Shown piece after piece: positions 24,488 through 33,274 of a stretch of 64,000 nucleotides of DNA. Within the stretch, counting starts at the first letter, position 1. Each line of letters starts with the position of its first letter. Under the pieces are notes generated by a model. It made no database searches. It was not told the origin of the DNA and saw only the letters and a list, made by a program, of their open reading frames with translations. The stretch lies in NCBI GenBank assembly GCA_050008575.1, contig JBEKMJ010000012.1:40360-104359 (forward strand), in the 5' to 3' direction. The translations under genes and the position numbers were made by a program. The stretch comes from Bog-159 sp050008575. GTDB taxonomy: Bacteria; Acidobacteriota; Terriglobia; Bryobacterales; Bryobacteraceae.

Positions 24488-26977
24488 CTACTCATACCGC
24501 AGCGCATCCAGCGGCGCGATCCGCATCGCGCGCACCGCCGGCGCCAATCCAGCCGCCACTCCCACCATCGCAATCAACACGGTCGCGCCGGCCAGCGTCC
24601 AAGGATCGTGCGCCCGCACCCCATAAAATTGCGACTCCGCAAGCCTCGCCAGCAAGTAACTGGCAGGCGCCCCCACCGCTACGCCTATACCGATCAGCCA
24701 GCCCACTTCGCGCAACACGAACAGCAGCAGGCTTTCCGGAGCCGCCCCCAGCACCAGCCGGATGCCGAACTCGCGCGTGCGCCGCGCCACCGAGTACGAA
24801 ATGGCGCCATACAGCCCCACCGCCGCCAGAATCGCCGCCAACGCGCCGAATGCCATGGCCAAGGTCGCCATCAGCCGGTCCCTATAAATAGAATCGTCGA
24901 TCGTGAGTTTCATCGAAGTCAAACGCTCGATCGGAAGATTGCGATCCAATTGCCGCACGCTGGCGCGTATCGCGGTCGTCAAACCAGCTTCGTCGCTCTG
25001 GGTCCGCACGAAGAATGCGGATTGCAGCGTAAACTGGTCTCCGCCCTGCTCAAACGGCACATACAACACCCGCGGCGGCTGCTCCCGCACATCGTTGATC
25101 CGGGAATCCCGCACCACCCCGACGATCTCGGCATCCGCATCGTTGTTGCCTATATGTATGTGGCGCCCTATGGGGTTCGCGCCCTCATACAGAAAGCGCG
25201 CGAATGCCTCGCTGACGATCGCCACGCTCGCCGACTTAGGCGTGTCGTTGGCATTGAAATCCCGCCCCGCCCGCAAGGGAATCCCAAGCGCGGCGAAATA
25301 ACCCGGACTGACTGAGTTCTCATTGCAACTGACAAACTCCTGGCTGGCATTGCGAGACCCTGGGGCTTTGACGCCGCCGCCCCATCCCCAGCCACCCAGC
25401 GGAATCAGGTAAGCACTGGCCGACGCCCGCGCGCCGGGGAGCGCGCCCAGCTTCTGCCGCAGATCGCGGAAGAGGGCGAGTCTGCGCTCGAAGGTGTAGC
25501 CACTCAGGCTGGGGTCGATCGTGAACGTAATCAGGTGGTCCGTCCGGAATCCCGGATCGCTATGAACCAGGTTCAACAGGCTCCGCGTAAACAGGCCCGC
25601 GCCGGTCAGCAGCAACAAAGAGAGGCAAATCTGAGCCACCATCAGGCCTTGCCGCGTTCTCGACTGAGAGCCGCTGGCGCTCATGCCGCCGGATTGCTCC
25701 TTCAACGCCGGCGCAACGCCAGTCCGCATAGCCTGCAGAGCCGGGGCGAGTCCGAACAGCAATCCGGCGAGCAAGGCCAGCGCCACGCTGTAGCCGAGCA
25801 TGCGCGCGTCCAGTTGCGGCGCCAGCCAGCCGCCCGCGGCGTCCTCCGGCATCAGGCCCAACAGCCCTTGCGTGAGATTCTGCGACAGGAACAGTCCCAC
25901 GATTCCGCCCCCCAGCGCCAGGATGCCGCTCTCCACCATCAGTTGCCTGAGGAGTTGCCAGCGGGTCGCGCCCACCGCCAGCCGGATGGCAATCTCCCGT
26001 TGCCGGGCAGTGGCCCGCGCGATCAGCAGGTTGGCGACATTGGCGCAGGCGATCAACAGCACCAGACCCACCATCACCTCAAGCACCGCCAGCGGCGTCT
26101 GCCACTGCATGCGCAATTGATTCAGCCCCTGCGCCGCGGGCTGCAGGTTTATGGGTCTGGCAAGAATCTTCTTGCGGTCGTCCTCTTTGATGTCCGTCAA
26201 CTGCGGCACTTCATCCCGCAGCACGGAGCGGAACAGCGGCAGCAGCATGACGTGTGCCCGCTCCGGACCGACATTCGGCTTCAGCCGCCCCACGATGTTG
26301 AGCGAATAGAAATCCACTCGATCGTTTCCGTTCATGCCGGGGGCGATCGTTCCCATCATCGACATGGGCGCAAAGAGGTCCGGATCGCGCCCCGTGAGCA
26401 GTCCCCGGAAACCTCGCGGCGCGACGCCCGCAACCAACACCGGCTGGCCGTTCATCAGCATCCGGCTGTTCACGACCAGCGGATCCGCCCCCAGATGGCC
26501 GGTCCAATAATCGTAGCTCAGCACGATGACCGGGCTCTGTCCCGGCGCGTCATCGGAGGGAAGCAGCAGGCGGCCCATGGCGGGGTGCACGCCGAGCACT
26601 TCGAAGAGATTTCCTGTGACGGCCTCCACGGTGGTGCGCGCCGCCTCACGGCCCGAGGTGAGCGTGGCCGGGTAGCTAACCCGCGCCACCAGCCCGCTGA
26701 ACACCTCGTTGTGGTCGCGCAGGGCCTTGTACATGGGGTAGGAGAATACGCTCAGGTTGTTGTCGCGGCGGGTGGTTCCGTAGTTGTTGTCGTCGGATTC
26801 CAGCGAATACAAGGAACCCGGATCTTTCACCGGAACCGCGCGCAGCACCACCTGGTAGAGCAGCGAGAAGATGGCCGTGTTCGCGCCGATCCCCAGAGCC
26901 AGGGACAAAACCGCGAGCACCGTGAAGCCGGGCGAGCGCCGCAGCGTTCTCAAAGCGAACCGCAGATCGTTCCACAT
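24488..26977 (-). CDS. MacB-like ABC permease, acidobacterial duplicated orphan permease (ADOP) type
   Basis: 829 residues from ATG 26977, where MWNDLRFALRTLRRSPGF matches the conserved family start. The first membrane helix is at ~20-45 (VLAVLSLALGIGANTAIFSL), followed by a long periplasmic MacB-type domain (~50-270). Helix groups at about 285-430 contain the FtsX motif with ATARQREIAIRLAVGATRWQ. A second periplasmic domain and a second FtsX block near the C-terminus follow (SVARRTREFGIRLVLGAAPE). ADOP permeases lack an ATPase in their operon, and none is adjacent here. Function unknown; probably lipoprotein or metabolite efflux, or mechanical signalling across the envelope. Confidence 0.9.
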   Translation of the reverse strand: MWNDLRFALRTLRRSPGFTVLAVLSLALGIGANTAIFSLLYQVVLRAVPVKDPGSLYSLESDDNNYGTTRRDNNLSVFSYPMYKALRDHNEVFSGLVARVSYPATLTSGREAARTTVEAVTGNLFEVLGVHPAMGRLLLPSDDAPGQSPVIVLSYDYWTGHLGADPLVVNSRMLMNGQPVLVAGVAPRGFRGLLTGRDPDLFAPMSMMGTIAPGMNGNDRVDFYSLNIVGRLKPNVGPERAHVMLLPLFRSVLRDEVPQLTDIKEDDRKKILARPINLQPAAQGLNQLRMQWQTPLAVLEVMVGLVLLIACANVANLLIARATARQREIAIRLAVGATRWQLLRQLMVESGILALGGGIVGLFLSQNLTQGLLGLMPEDAAGGWLAPQLDARMLGYSVALALLAGLLFGLAPALQAMRTGVAPALKEQSGGMSASGSQSRTRQGLMVAQICLSLLLLTGAGLFTRSLLNLVHSDPGFRTDHLITFTIDPSLSGYTFERRLALFRDLRQKLGALPGARASASAYLIPLGGWGWGGGVKAPGSRNASQEFVSCNENSVSPGYFAALGIPLRAGRDFNANDTPKSASVAIVSEAFARFLYEGANPIGRHIHIGNNDADAEIVGVVRDSRINDVREQPPRVLYVPFEQGGDQFTLQSAFFVRTQSDEAGLTTAIRASVRQLDRNLPIERLTSMKLTIDDSIYRDRLMATLAMAFGALAAILAAVGLYGAISYSVARRTREFGIRLVLGAAPESLLLFVLREVGWLIGIGVAVGAPASYLLARLAESQFYGVRAHDPWTLAGATVLIAMVGVAAGLAPAVRAMRIAPLDALRYE

Positions 26978-27031
26978 AGTAGGATGGTCCGCTCCGCAGC
27001 ACGCCATTTGCCAAACCGGCCCCACCCCAGC

Positions 27032-27186
27032 CTGTCCGAATTCAGAGTAGTGGGTCAGTTTGGGTTTGGAGGGCGGGCACTTCTGCCCGCAGCCGGCTTT
27101 CAGCCGGCTCTGGCCGCCTAAAAGGCGGCTGCGGCCAAGATTGGCCGCCCTCCAAGTCCAGACTGACCCGCTGTCCGAATTCAGAG
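27032..27186. repeat. Palindromic element flanked by 16-bp direct repeats (family B)
   Basis: CTGTCCGAATTCAGAG occurs at 27032-27047 and again at 27171-27186. Between them lies a near-palindrome: GGGTCAGTTTGGGTTTGGAG at the left end matches the reverse complement of the right end (CTCCAAGTCCAGACTGACCC). Inside are the hairpins GGCGGGCACTTCTGCCCGC, GCCGGCTTTCAGCCGGC and GCCGCCTAAAAGGCGGC. The layout, terminal inverted repeats plus flanking direct repeats, resembles a small non-autonomous mobile element. Related cores recur at 57898 and 62232. Confidence 0.7.
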
Positions 27187-27220
27187 GAAAGTGTCCGTTT
27201 GCGGGACGGAATGGACTGCG

Positions 27221-28060
27221 TCACGACGCGCCCTCCGCCAACCGCTGGATATATTCCGGTTTGCCCTTTCGGCAAGCCAGATAGTTCGGACCTCGAAAAT
27301 CTTCGTCCGCGACCGAGTATGGCCGGAAGTCGACGCCACGCGGGTAAATCTTGCCGACGGCATATCCCCGCGATTCGAAATATCCATAGAAGTCGCGCAA
27401 CAAAAAATGCGTAAAGATGTTATCGCCCCCATATTCGAACTGGATCAGGTCAATAGCATCGCGGCGGATGGTTTCCTCGAAACCGCGAAGCACCTTGTCT
27501 TCCATCCCTTCTACGTCGATCTTCAGGAAATCGATATGGCCGATCGATTTCTGGGAGACATAGCTATCCCCCGAAACAGCATGTCCCGTGATCGTATGCC
27601 GCCGCAGGTCTCCACCGTGGGGGTACGCAATGGCGGAGGTTAGCTGCGATTGATCCCCAAAGCAGTGCAATTGCAAATCTTCGATTCGATCGGACAGGCC
27701 GCTATTTACCAGATGCACGCCGCTCAACCCGTTTATGGTCCCGGTGAGAGCGGTGAATGTTTGCGGGTGGATTTCGAACGCATGCACCGTCGCCTCCGGA
27801 TAATACCTCTTCACCGCGGAGGTCCATGCTCCAATATTCGCGCCGGCATCGACGAAGCACGATAGCGGCCATCCGTCCAGAACCCAAAGGACCCGGTACT
27901 CGCCGTTCGTCTCCATGTCATAGTCCAGGTTGTGGTAGCCGTCCACCAACGACCGGCAAACCGCCACGCCTTTTCTCAGGGGAGCGGATGTCCGGTGCCG
28001 TGCGAGATATCGCCTGACAGATCGCTCGGCCCCGCGTCCAGCACGCTCAAGAATGCTCAT
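27221..28060 (-). CDS. FkbM family methyltransferase (copy 1)
   Basis: 279 residues from ATG 28060, with GGAG eight bases upstream; the neighbouring paralogue has the same start context. The SAM-binding motif is SCFVDAGANIGAWTSAVKRY (~residues 72-91), followed by VHAFEIHPQTF and the FkbM signature IDFLKIDVEGMEDKVLRGFE (~180-199). FkbM enzymes usually O-methylate sugars or polyketides. It is last in the polysaccharide cluster and a tandem duplicate of the next gene, with homology extending upstream of both starts, so it probably caps or decorates the exported sugar chain. Confidence 0.88.
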   Translation of the reverse strand: MSILERAGRGAERSVRRYLARHRTSAPLRKGVAVCRSLVDGYHNLDYDMETNGEYRVLWVLDGWPLSCFVDAGANIGAWTSAVKRYYPEATVHAFEIHPQTFTALTGTINGLSGVHLVNSGLSDRIEDLQLHCFGDQSQLTSAIAYPHGGDLRRHTITGHAVSGDSYVSQKSIGHIDFLKIDVEGMEDKVLRGFEETIRRDAIDLIQFEYGGDNIFTHFLLRDFYGYFESRGYAVGKIYPRGVDFRPYSVADEDFRGPNYLACRKGKPEYIQRLAEGAS

Positions 28061-28144
28061 GGCGCCAGCTCCATTTGTAGTTTCTCCTTCAACCGTGCGT
28101 AATGCGAAGATTCCGGGTCCTGCCGTCCGATTCGAAGACAATCG

Positions 28145-29014
28145 CTAGTCCGAGGGAAGCGCCGCGGAAGGCGCCAGCCGGGGGCGACTCGCTAATCGTT
28201 GAATATATTCCGGTTTGGCCTTTCGACAAGCCAGGTAATTCGGACCTTGGAAGTTTTCGTCGGAGACCGCGTAGGGCCGGAAGTCGACGCCACCAGGGAA
28301 GATCTTTCCGACGGCATATCCTCGCGATTCCAAGTGCACGTAGAAATCGTGCAAGAGAAAATGGGTGAACACGCTACGAATACCGTATTCGAACTGAATC
28401 ACGTCGATGGCCTCGCGGCGGATGGTCTCCTCGAAACCCCGAAGCACCTTTTCCTCCATGCCTTCTACGTCGATTTTAAGGAAGTCGACACGGCCGATGG
28501 ATTCCCGGGAGACGTAGCTATCCCCGGAAACGGCGTGCCCTGCGATCGTGTGTCGCGGGAGGTCTTCGAAGTAAGGCTGCATGAAGGCGGAAGTCAGTTC
28601 CGACTGATTCCCGAAGCAGTGCAATTGCACATCTTCGATTCGATCCGACAGACCGCTGTTTACGATGTTCACGCCGGTCAACCCATTTATGTGCCCGGAG
28701 AGAGCCGCGAATGTTTGCGGATGGATCTCGAAGGAGTGGACTGTCGCTTGCGGAAAGTACCTTTTGACTGCAACGGTCCACTTTCCGATATTCGCGCCGG
28801 CGTCGATGAAGCACGACAGGGGCCATCGGTCAAGCGCCGAGAGGACCCAGTACTCCCCGTTCGTCTCCATGTCGTAGTCTACGTTGTTATAGCCGTCAAC
28901 CAGCGACCGGCAGATAGCCACGCCCTTTCTCAAGGGCACAGACGTCCGGTGCCGCGCGAGGTATCGTTTGACGGAGCGCCCCGCCTGGCGGCGGGCACGC
29001 TCAAGAACGCTCAT
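28145..29014 (-). CDS. FkbM family methyltransferase (copy 2)
   Basis: 289 residues from ATG 29014, again with GGAG eight bases upstream; a longer frame to 29101 lacks a ribosome site. It is nearly collinear with copy 1: SCFIDAGANIGKWTVAVKRY for SAM binding and VDFLKIDVEGMEEKVLRGFE as FkbM signature. The C-terminus is longer by a Pro/Ala-rich tail. The most variable segment between the copies lies around residues 140-155 (FMQPYFEDLPR versus the copy-1 equivalent), likely the acceptor side. Two enzymes may methylate different positions of the same polymer. Confidence 0.88.
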   Translation of the reverse strand: MSVLERARRQAGRSVKRYLARHRTSVPLRKGVAICRSLVDGYNNVDYDMETNGEYWVLSALDRWPLSCFIDAGANIGKWTVAVKRYFPQATVHSFEIHPQTFAALSGHINGLTGVNIVNSGLSDRIEDVQLHCFGNQSELTSAFMQPYFEDLPRHTIAGHAVSGDSYVSRESIGRVDFLKIDVEGMEEKVLRGFEETIRREAIDVIQFEYGIRSVFTHFLLHDFYVHLESRGYAVGKIFPGGVDFRPYAVSDENFQGPNYLACRKAKPEYIQRLASRPRLAPSAALPSD

Positions 29015-29097
29015 GGCATCGACTCCATTTGTGGTTTTCTCTTTGAGTGCAGGCCGGCGGGCGCCCCCCGGCACTGCCTGCGCGGCGCCTCTCGGAT

Positions 29098-29775
29098 TCA
29101 AACACTCTGCATTGCGTCGAAGCGGACAGCGGCCTGATCCAGACTGGGATTAACGTAGCCAAGTAACCGGTAACTCATCCGGTACGCTTTTGAAAAGTCC
29201 AGCAGCGCCCTGAATTCATGAGGCAGCGCATTGAACTCATCGAAGACGACCACCGCCCCGTCAAGCAGGGGCGCAAGCTGGGTCAGAACGAAGAGCGTCG
29301 ATGAGTATAAGTCGGCATCGCAATGCACGATCAGTCTACGATTATCGCCAACGGTGCTCAGGAACCTCCCCAGTGTCTCCTGGAATAGTCCCGCCATAAA
29401 CGATACACGGTTATCGCGTATATCGGGCACACGGCCGCCGACATCGAACGTTCCGGCTTTATATGTCAGCCAGGCCTCCGGCAAGCCTACAAACGTGTCA
29501 AACCCCACAAAGCTGGAGCGCGGGTCCCGAATACGTTCTGAAAAGAAACGTATCGAATAGCCTTCGTATACGCCGAATTCAAGGTACAAAACCGGAGCCT
29601 CCACGTGGTGGGTTATTACGTGCTCCCAAAGGTCTTCACGGCGTACAAACGCTGGAACCGTGGGAAGCTGGTGAGCGCTTTGCCAAGCGCGAAAGGCAGG
29701 AATCAGAGCTGCTTTGGTGTAGCGCTCGCTATCCGGAAGAAGCCCGATAATGTCGCGAATCCACTTTTTGTTCAC
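29098..29775 (-). CDS. TylF/MycF-like class I methyltransferase
   Basis: 225 residues from GTG 29775. Upstream in-frame codons run into the end of the WbaP gene and carry no homology. Motifs fit the TylF/MycF family: YLEFGVYEGYSIRFFSE (SAM motif I), FVGFDTFVGLPEAW, RLIVHCDADLYSSTLFVL with metal-binding Asp, and AVVVFDEFNALPHE. Family members O-methylate sugars in macrolides and rhamnose-type residues. It lies between the initiating transferase gene and the FkbM pair, consistent with methyl decoration of the polysaccharide repeat unit. Confidence 0.82.
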   Translation of the reverse strand: MNKKWIRDIIGLLPDSERYTKAALIPAFRAWQSAHQLPTVPAFVRREDLWEHVITHHVEAPVLYLEFGVYEGYSIRFFSERIRDPRSSFVGFDTFVGLPEAWLTYKAGTFDVGGRVPDIRDNRVSFMAGLFQETLGRFLSTVGDNRRLIVHCDADLYSSTLFVLTQLAPLLDGAVVVFDEFNALPHEFRALLDFSKAYRMSYRLLGYVNPSLDQAAVRFDAMQSV

Positions 29776-29810
29776 GGATGTGCCAGACCCCCTGCAATTT
29801 GGAGTTGAAC

Positions 29811-31256
29811 CTAGTAAGCCCCGTTCGAAAAGAGTACCGCGTGGGCTGTACGGCTCAGAATGTAAATGTCGAGCCAGATGGACCAGTTCTTGATGTAGTA
29901 AGTATCGAGCTGCGTCTGGACGTCCAGATCGCCGTTGGACCGGGCTGAGATCTGCCACAATCCGGTCAGGCCCGGCGTGACCTGCATGCGGAACTTGCGG
30001 AATTCGGCGCCAAAACGCTGGTTGTGATAAATGGGGAACGGCCGCGGACCCACCAGGCTCATCTCGCCTACCAGGACATTCCAGAGCTGGGGCAACTCAT
30101 CCAGGCTGGTCTTGCGCAGAAAGTGACCGATCGCGGGGAGTATGCGCGGGTCGCGTTTCAGCTTGCAGAAGCGATCCCACTCGCGGGCGGCCTCCGGGTT
30201 CTCGGCCAAGTGCCGGTCGAGCATCTGCTCCGCCCCGTGGTACATGGTCCGCAGCTTAAGAATTCGTATGGGCCCGCCGCCTTTGCCTTGGCGCTCCTGT
30301 GCGTAGAATGCGGAGCCGGCGCTTACCCGCTTGATACACAGAGCGGCGACGGCCAGAAGCGGGGCGGACACCAGCAGCGCCAACGCCGCAACCACTATAT
30401 CCAAACCCCGCTTGATGAAACGGTTGAGCGGATGCAGCAAATTGCAGCGGATGTGGAGGGCCAGCACGCCGCCGAGGTCGCGCGGTTCGGTCCACAGGGA
30501 GGCCACGCCGAAGAGGTCGGGGACGATCAGGATGCTGGGGAAAATGCTCGACCAGCACTGCAGATTGGCAACCAGTTTCTCCCGCGGGATGCCCGGCATG
30601 ACGACGATCGCGCAACGCGTGCGGTACCGTTCCGCGAAATACGCGGCATCCTGCAGAGATCCGGTCACCGGCACGCCCAGGCAATCGCCGTGCATGGCGG
30701 GATCGTCGTCCAGACAGACTACCGGCCGGTATCCCAACACCTGGTTGTCCTTGAGATTCCGGATGACAACATGCGCCGTGCGGCCCGCCCCGAGGATCAT
30801 GGAGGGCACTCCCCACCATGTCCGGGAACGGAAGAGGCGGCCGGTTATCCCCCGTCCCAGGGGGACCAGAGCCAGGGAGAGTGCCCACGAAAGCAGGAAT
30901 CCACCGCGGGAGTCCGCCCACCAGTCCTTCACCAGAAACATGGAGGCGGTGAGCAAGAGGTACACCAGCGTCACACTATGCGCGATGCGCCGCATGTGCT
31001 CTACGGCGGTCATGCCGATGCCGGGATACAATCCGGAGAATCCCAGCGCCGCGGCCGTAAGTCCGACCGCCAGGAAAGCGCTGGGGTGGTATGGCGAAAC
31101 GATCGGGTTAATGAGAGACCAGACCCAAAATCCGGCCAGCACGGAGCACGAGAGAGTGACGATATCCATCAGGGCCAGGCTGGCGCCCATAAGCATGGCG
31201 GGGCTGGCGGCTCGATGCCGGCGTTCGAGAATAACGGTAGTGGCGGCGGTACTCAT
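29811..31256 (-). CDS. Undecaprenyl-phosphate sugar phosphotransferase (WbaP/WcaJ type)
   Basis: 481 residues. Four to five N-terminal membrane helices (about 20-150) precede a cytosolic CoA-binding-like domain (MILGAGRTAHVVIRNLKD). The C-terminal catalytic domain (~275-481) starts with NRFIKRGLDIVVAALALLVS and contains RILKLRTMYHGAE, LRKTSLDELPQLWNVLVGEM and SLVGPRPF, then GLTGLWQISARS. This family places the first sugar-1-phosphate on undecaprenyl phosphate, starting repeat-unit assembly at the inner membrane. The three-domain size points to WbaP-like rather than the short PglC form. Confidence 0.93.
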   Translation of the reverse strand: MSTAATTVILERRHRAASPAMLMGASLALMDIVTLSCSVLAGFWVWSLINPIVSPYHPSAFLAVGLTAAALGFSGLYPGIGMTAVEHMRRIAHSVTLVYLLLTASMFLVKDWWADSRGGFLLSWALSLALVPLGRGITGRLFRSRTWWGVPSMILGAGRTAHVVIRNLKDNQVLGYRPVVCLDDDPAMHGDCLGVPVTGSLQDAAYFAERYRTRCAIVVMPGIPREKLVANLQCWSSIFPSILIVPDLFGVASLWTEPRDLGGVLALHIRCNLLHPLNRFIKRGLDIVVAALALLVSAPLLAVAALCIKRVSAGSAFYAQERQGKGGGPIRILKLRTMYHGAEQMLDRHLAENPEAAREWDRFCKLKRDPRILPAIGHFLRKTSLDELPQLWNVLVGEMSLVGPRPFPIYHNQRFGAEFRKFRMQVTPGLTGLWQISARSNGDLDVQTQLDTYYIKNWSIWLDIYILSRTAHAVLFSNGAY

Positions 31257-31289
31257 CGGAGTGCTCGCAGGAATTCGAAAAGCCGGGGT

Positions 31290-32072
31290 TCAGGCCCGCG
31301 GCGCGGACCCGCCCGGGTGTCTCTCCAGCCCCAGAAGTTGCAGGGCAAAGAGCGCGACGAATCGCGGGTTGTGTTTGAGGTACCGTTTCCAGAGGCGCCG
31401 CGGTTCCGTGACCAGCCGGAAGAGCCATTCCATGCCGATGCGCATCATCCACCGCGGCGCCTGCGGCTTGGTTCCGGCCAGGAAGTCGAAGGCCGCGCCG
31501 ACTCCAATCATGACGGCCTGCACGCGGCCCTTGTGGGCGGCCATCCAATAGTCCTGTTTGGGCGTGTTCAGGCCGATGAAGAGGATGCGCACGCCGGAGC
31601 TGTTGATGGCGGAGACCACGCCTTCATCTTCCGCCGGCGTGAGAGGGCGAAAAGGCGGAGAGAAGGCGTAAGCGACCTCAATATTCGGGAAGCGCTTGAC
31701 GACGACCCGGCGCAGGCGCTCGACTACATCCGGCGCGCCTCCATAAAACCCGACCCGCAGGCCGGACGCGGCGGCCTTTTCGAGGAGAATCGGCGTCAGA
31801 TCCGGGCCGTAGACGCGGGTGGCGGCCTTGCGGCCGAGCAGCCGCAGGGCCCAGACCACGGGCATTCCGTCCGGGGTGACCAGGTCGGCCTGGTTCATCG
31901 CGTCGCGGAAGACGGCGGAGTCATAGGCCTCCATCACGTTGTTGACACAGGCCACGCAGACATAACGTGAGAGATGTTGCCGGCCCCACCCGGAGATCAA
32001 ATCGGATGCGTGGGCGTAATTCGTCAGGTCGACCTTCATCCGCAGGATGTAAGCGCTATCGGGGCTGGTCAT
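31290..32072 (-). CDS. WecG/TagA/CpsF family glycosyltransferase (GT26)
   Basis: 260 residues. The family pattern is clear: YVCVACVNNVMEAYDS, ADLVTPDGMPVVWALRLLG (with catalytic-type Asp), RVYGPDLTPILLEKAAA, GFYGGAPDVVERL, RILFIGLNTPKQDYWMAAH and VMIGVGAAFDFLAGTKPQAP. These enzymes add the second sugar (ManNAc-type) to the undecaprenyl-linked acceptor. The ATG overlaps the stop of the upstream GT4 gene (TGATG), so both are translated together; the WbaP gene follows 33 nt later. Confidence 0.92.
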   Translation of the reverse strand: MTSPDSAYILRMKVDLTNYAHASDLISGWGRQHLSRYVCVACVNNVMEAYDSAVFRDAMNQADLVTPDGMPVVWALRLLGRKAATRVYGPDLTPILLEKAAASGLRVGFYGGAPDVVERLRRVVVKRFPNIEVAYAFSPPFRPLTPAEDEGVVSAINSSGVRILFIGLNTPKQDYWMAAHKGRVQAVMIGVGAAFDFLAGTKPQAPRWMMRIGMEWLFRLVTEPRRLWKRYLKHNPRFVALFALQLLGLERHPGGSAPRA

Positions 32073-33274
32073 CAGTGGGGCAGGCTCGCAGCCCCGCTCT
32101 TTCGGCGGGGAGAATTGCCCGCAATAGCACGCTCATAAATGCTCACGAGCAAACCGTAGTTGCGCTCAGCCGTATATTTTTCCAGGTATTCCAGCCGGGC
32201 TTCCATACGCATGCGCGCTACTGCCGGCTGGTTCTGAGTAACCCAGATCATCGCCCGGGCCAGATCGGCGGGATCGCCCGGCTCGCAGTGCAAACCGGTT
32301 CGCCCATTCTCGACCATTTCCTCCAACGCCCCGATCCGGGATGCGATGACCGGGCTCCCGACTGAGTAAGCTTCCGCGGCCGCGCGTCCGAAAGTCTCAT
32401 AACAGATCGAGGGCACCACCACGCACTTGGCGGCCGCCATCTGCGAGAGCACTTCGCAGTGACCCAGCCTGCCGAAGAAACGAACGCGTGGATTGCGTGC
32501 GGCGGCCGCGCGGACCTCGGCTTCCAAAGGCCCCTCGCCGATGATATTTACCCGCACCTCCGGGCCGGTCCGTTCCATTGCCGCGAGCAGGACCAAGATC
32601 CCTTTCTCGCGGGACAGCCTTCCGGCGAACACGAACTCCTGCCCGCCCACCCCGGTTTCACCTGGGTCCTCGACGAAATTCGGCTTCACCACGATCTTCG
32701 ATCCGGAGAAACCATTCTCGACGAACTTACGCTTGGCGAACTCAGACAGCACCACGAAGACCGTGACGCAGCGTTGCCACGTCCGCAGCAGACGGTGGAC
32801 GGAGATCATCAGCGCCACGGCTCCCGTCTGCAGTGCGCTTCCGCGATAGCAGCGATGCACGACACCCGGCCATGCCACCATGTGGCTGGTACAGTCCTCG
32901 CAAACTCTGCCGTCGCGGAGGAAGTTGGCACCCGGGCAAAGCAGGCGGTAATTGTGCAGCGTTTGTATCACCGGAACCCCCATGCGATGAGCTGCATAGT
33001 GCACGGATGGCGAGGCCAGCGGAAAGAAATTGTGAACGTCGAGAACATCCGGCTTCCACGCGGCTAACTCCCTTGCGACGCGATCGTACGTTGTTTGCGA
33101 CCATGACGCGTGGCAGCCGATCTGGAACAAATTGCTCCGGCCGATGCTGTCGTTCGCGAATACCACTTGCCGGATCTCGTGCCCATTGGCGCTAAGCAGC
33201 CTGTCCTCGGCTTCGCGCGACTCGTCTTCCCCGCCGCGAAACAAGTACTTGTTGTGCACTGTCAGGATGCGCAT
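32072..33274 (-). CDS. GT4 family glycosyltransferase
   Basis: 400 residues with a GT-B fold. The N-terminal domain begins MRILTVHNKYLFRGGEDE, typical of GT4 enzymes, with VLDVHNFFPLASPSVHYAAH and IQTLHNYRLLCPGANFLRDG. The C-terminal nucleotide-sugar domain has EFVFAGRLSREKGILVLLAA (~220) and PSICYETFGRAAAEAYSVGS, the EX7E-type motif (~310). The last ~12 codons (KSGAASLPH and stop) are written in a copy of the genomic hairpin repeat at 32074-32105, so the C-terminus has been rewritten by a repeat. Start overlaps the ligase gene by 13 bases. Confidence 0.92.
   Translation of the reverse strand: MRILTVHNKYLFRGGEDESREAEDRLLSANGHEIRQVVFANDSIGRSNLFQIGCHASWSQTTYDRVARELAAWKPDVLDVHNFFPLASPSVHYAAHRMGVPVIQTLHNYRLLCPGANFLRDGRVCEDCTSHMVAWPGVVHRCYRGSALQTGAVALMISVHRLLRTWQRCVTVFVVLSEFAKRKFVENGFSGSKIVVKPNFVEDPGETGVGGQEFVFAGRLSREKGILVLLAAMERTGPEVRVNIIGEGPLEAEVRAAAARNPRVRFFGRLGHCEVLSQMAAAKCVVVPSICYETFGRAAAEAYSVGSPVIASRIGALEEMVENGRTGLHCEPGDPADLARAMIWVTQNQPAVARMRMEARLEYLEKYTAERNYGLLVSIYERAIAGNSPRRKSGAASLPH

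Noticed and set aside
25535..27121. 528-codon plus-strand frame
   Set aside because: Antisense to the ADOP permease; Gln/Arg/His-rich and without domain features.
30024..31970. 648-codon open frame on the plus strand
   Set aside because: It is antisense to the WbaP and WecG-type genes, which carry full family motifs. The plus frame is Arg/Gln/His/Gly-rich with no domain; it is a product of high GC.
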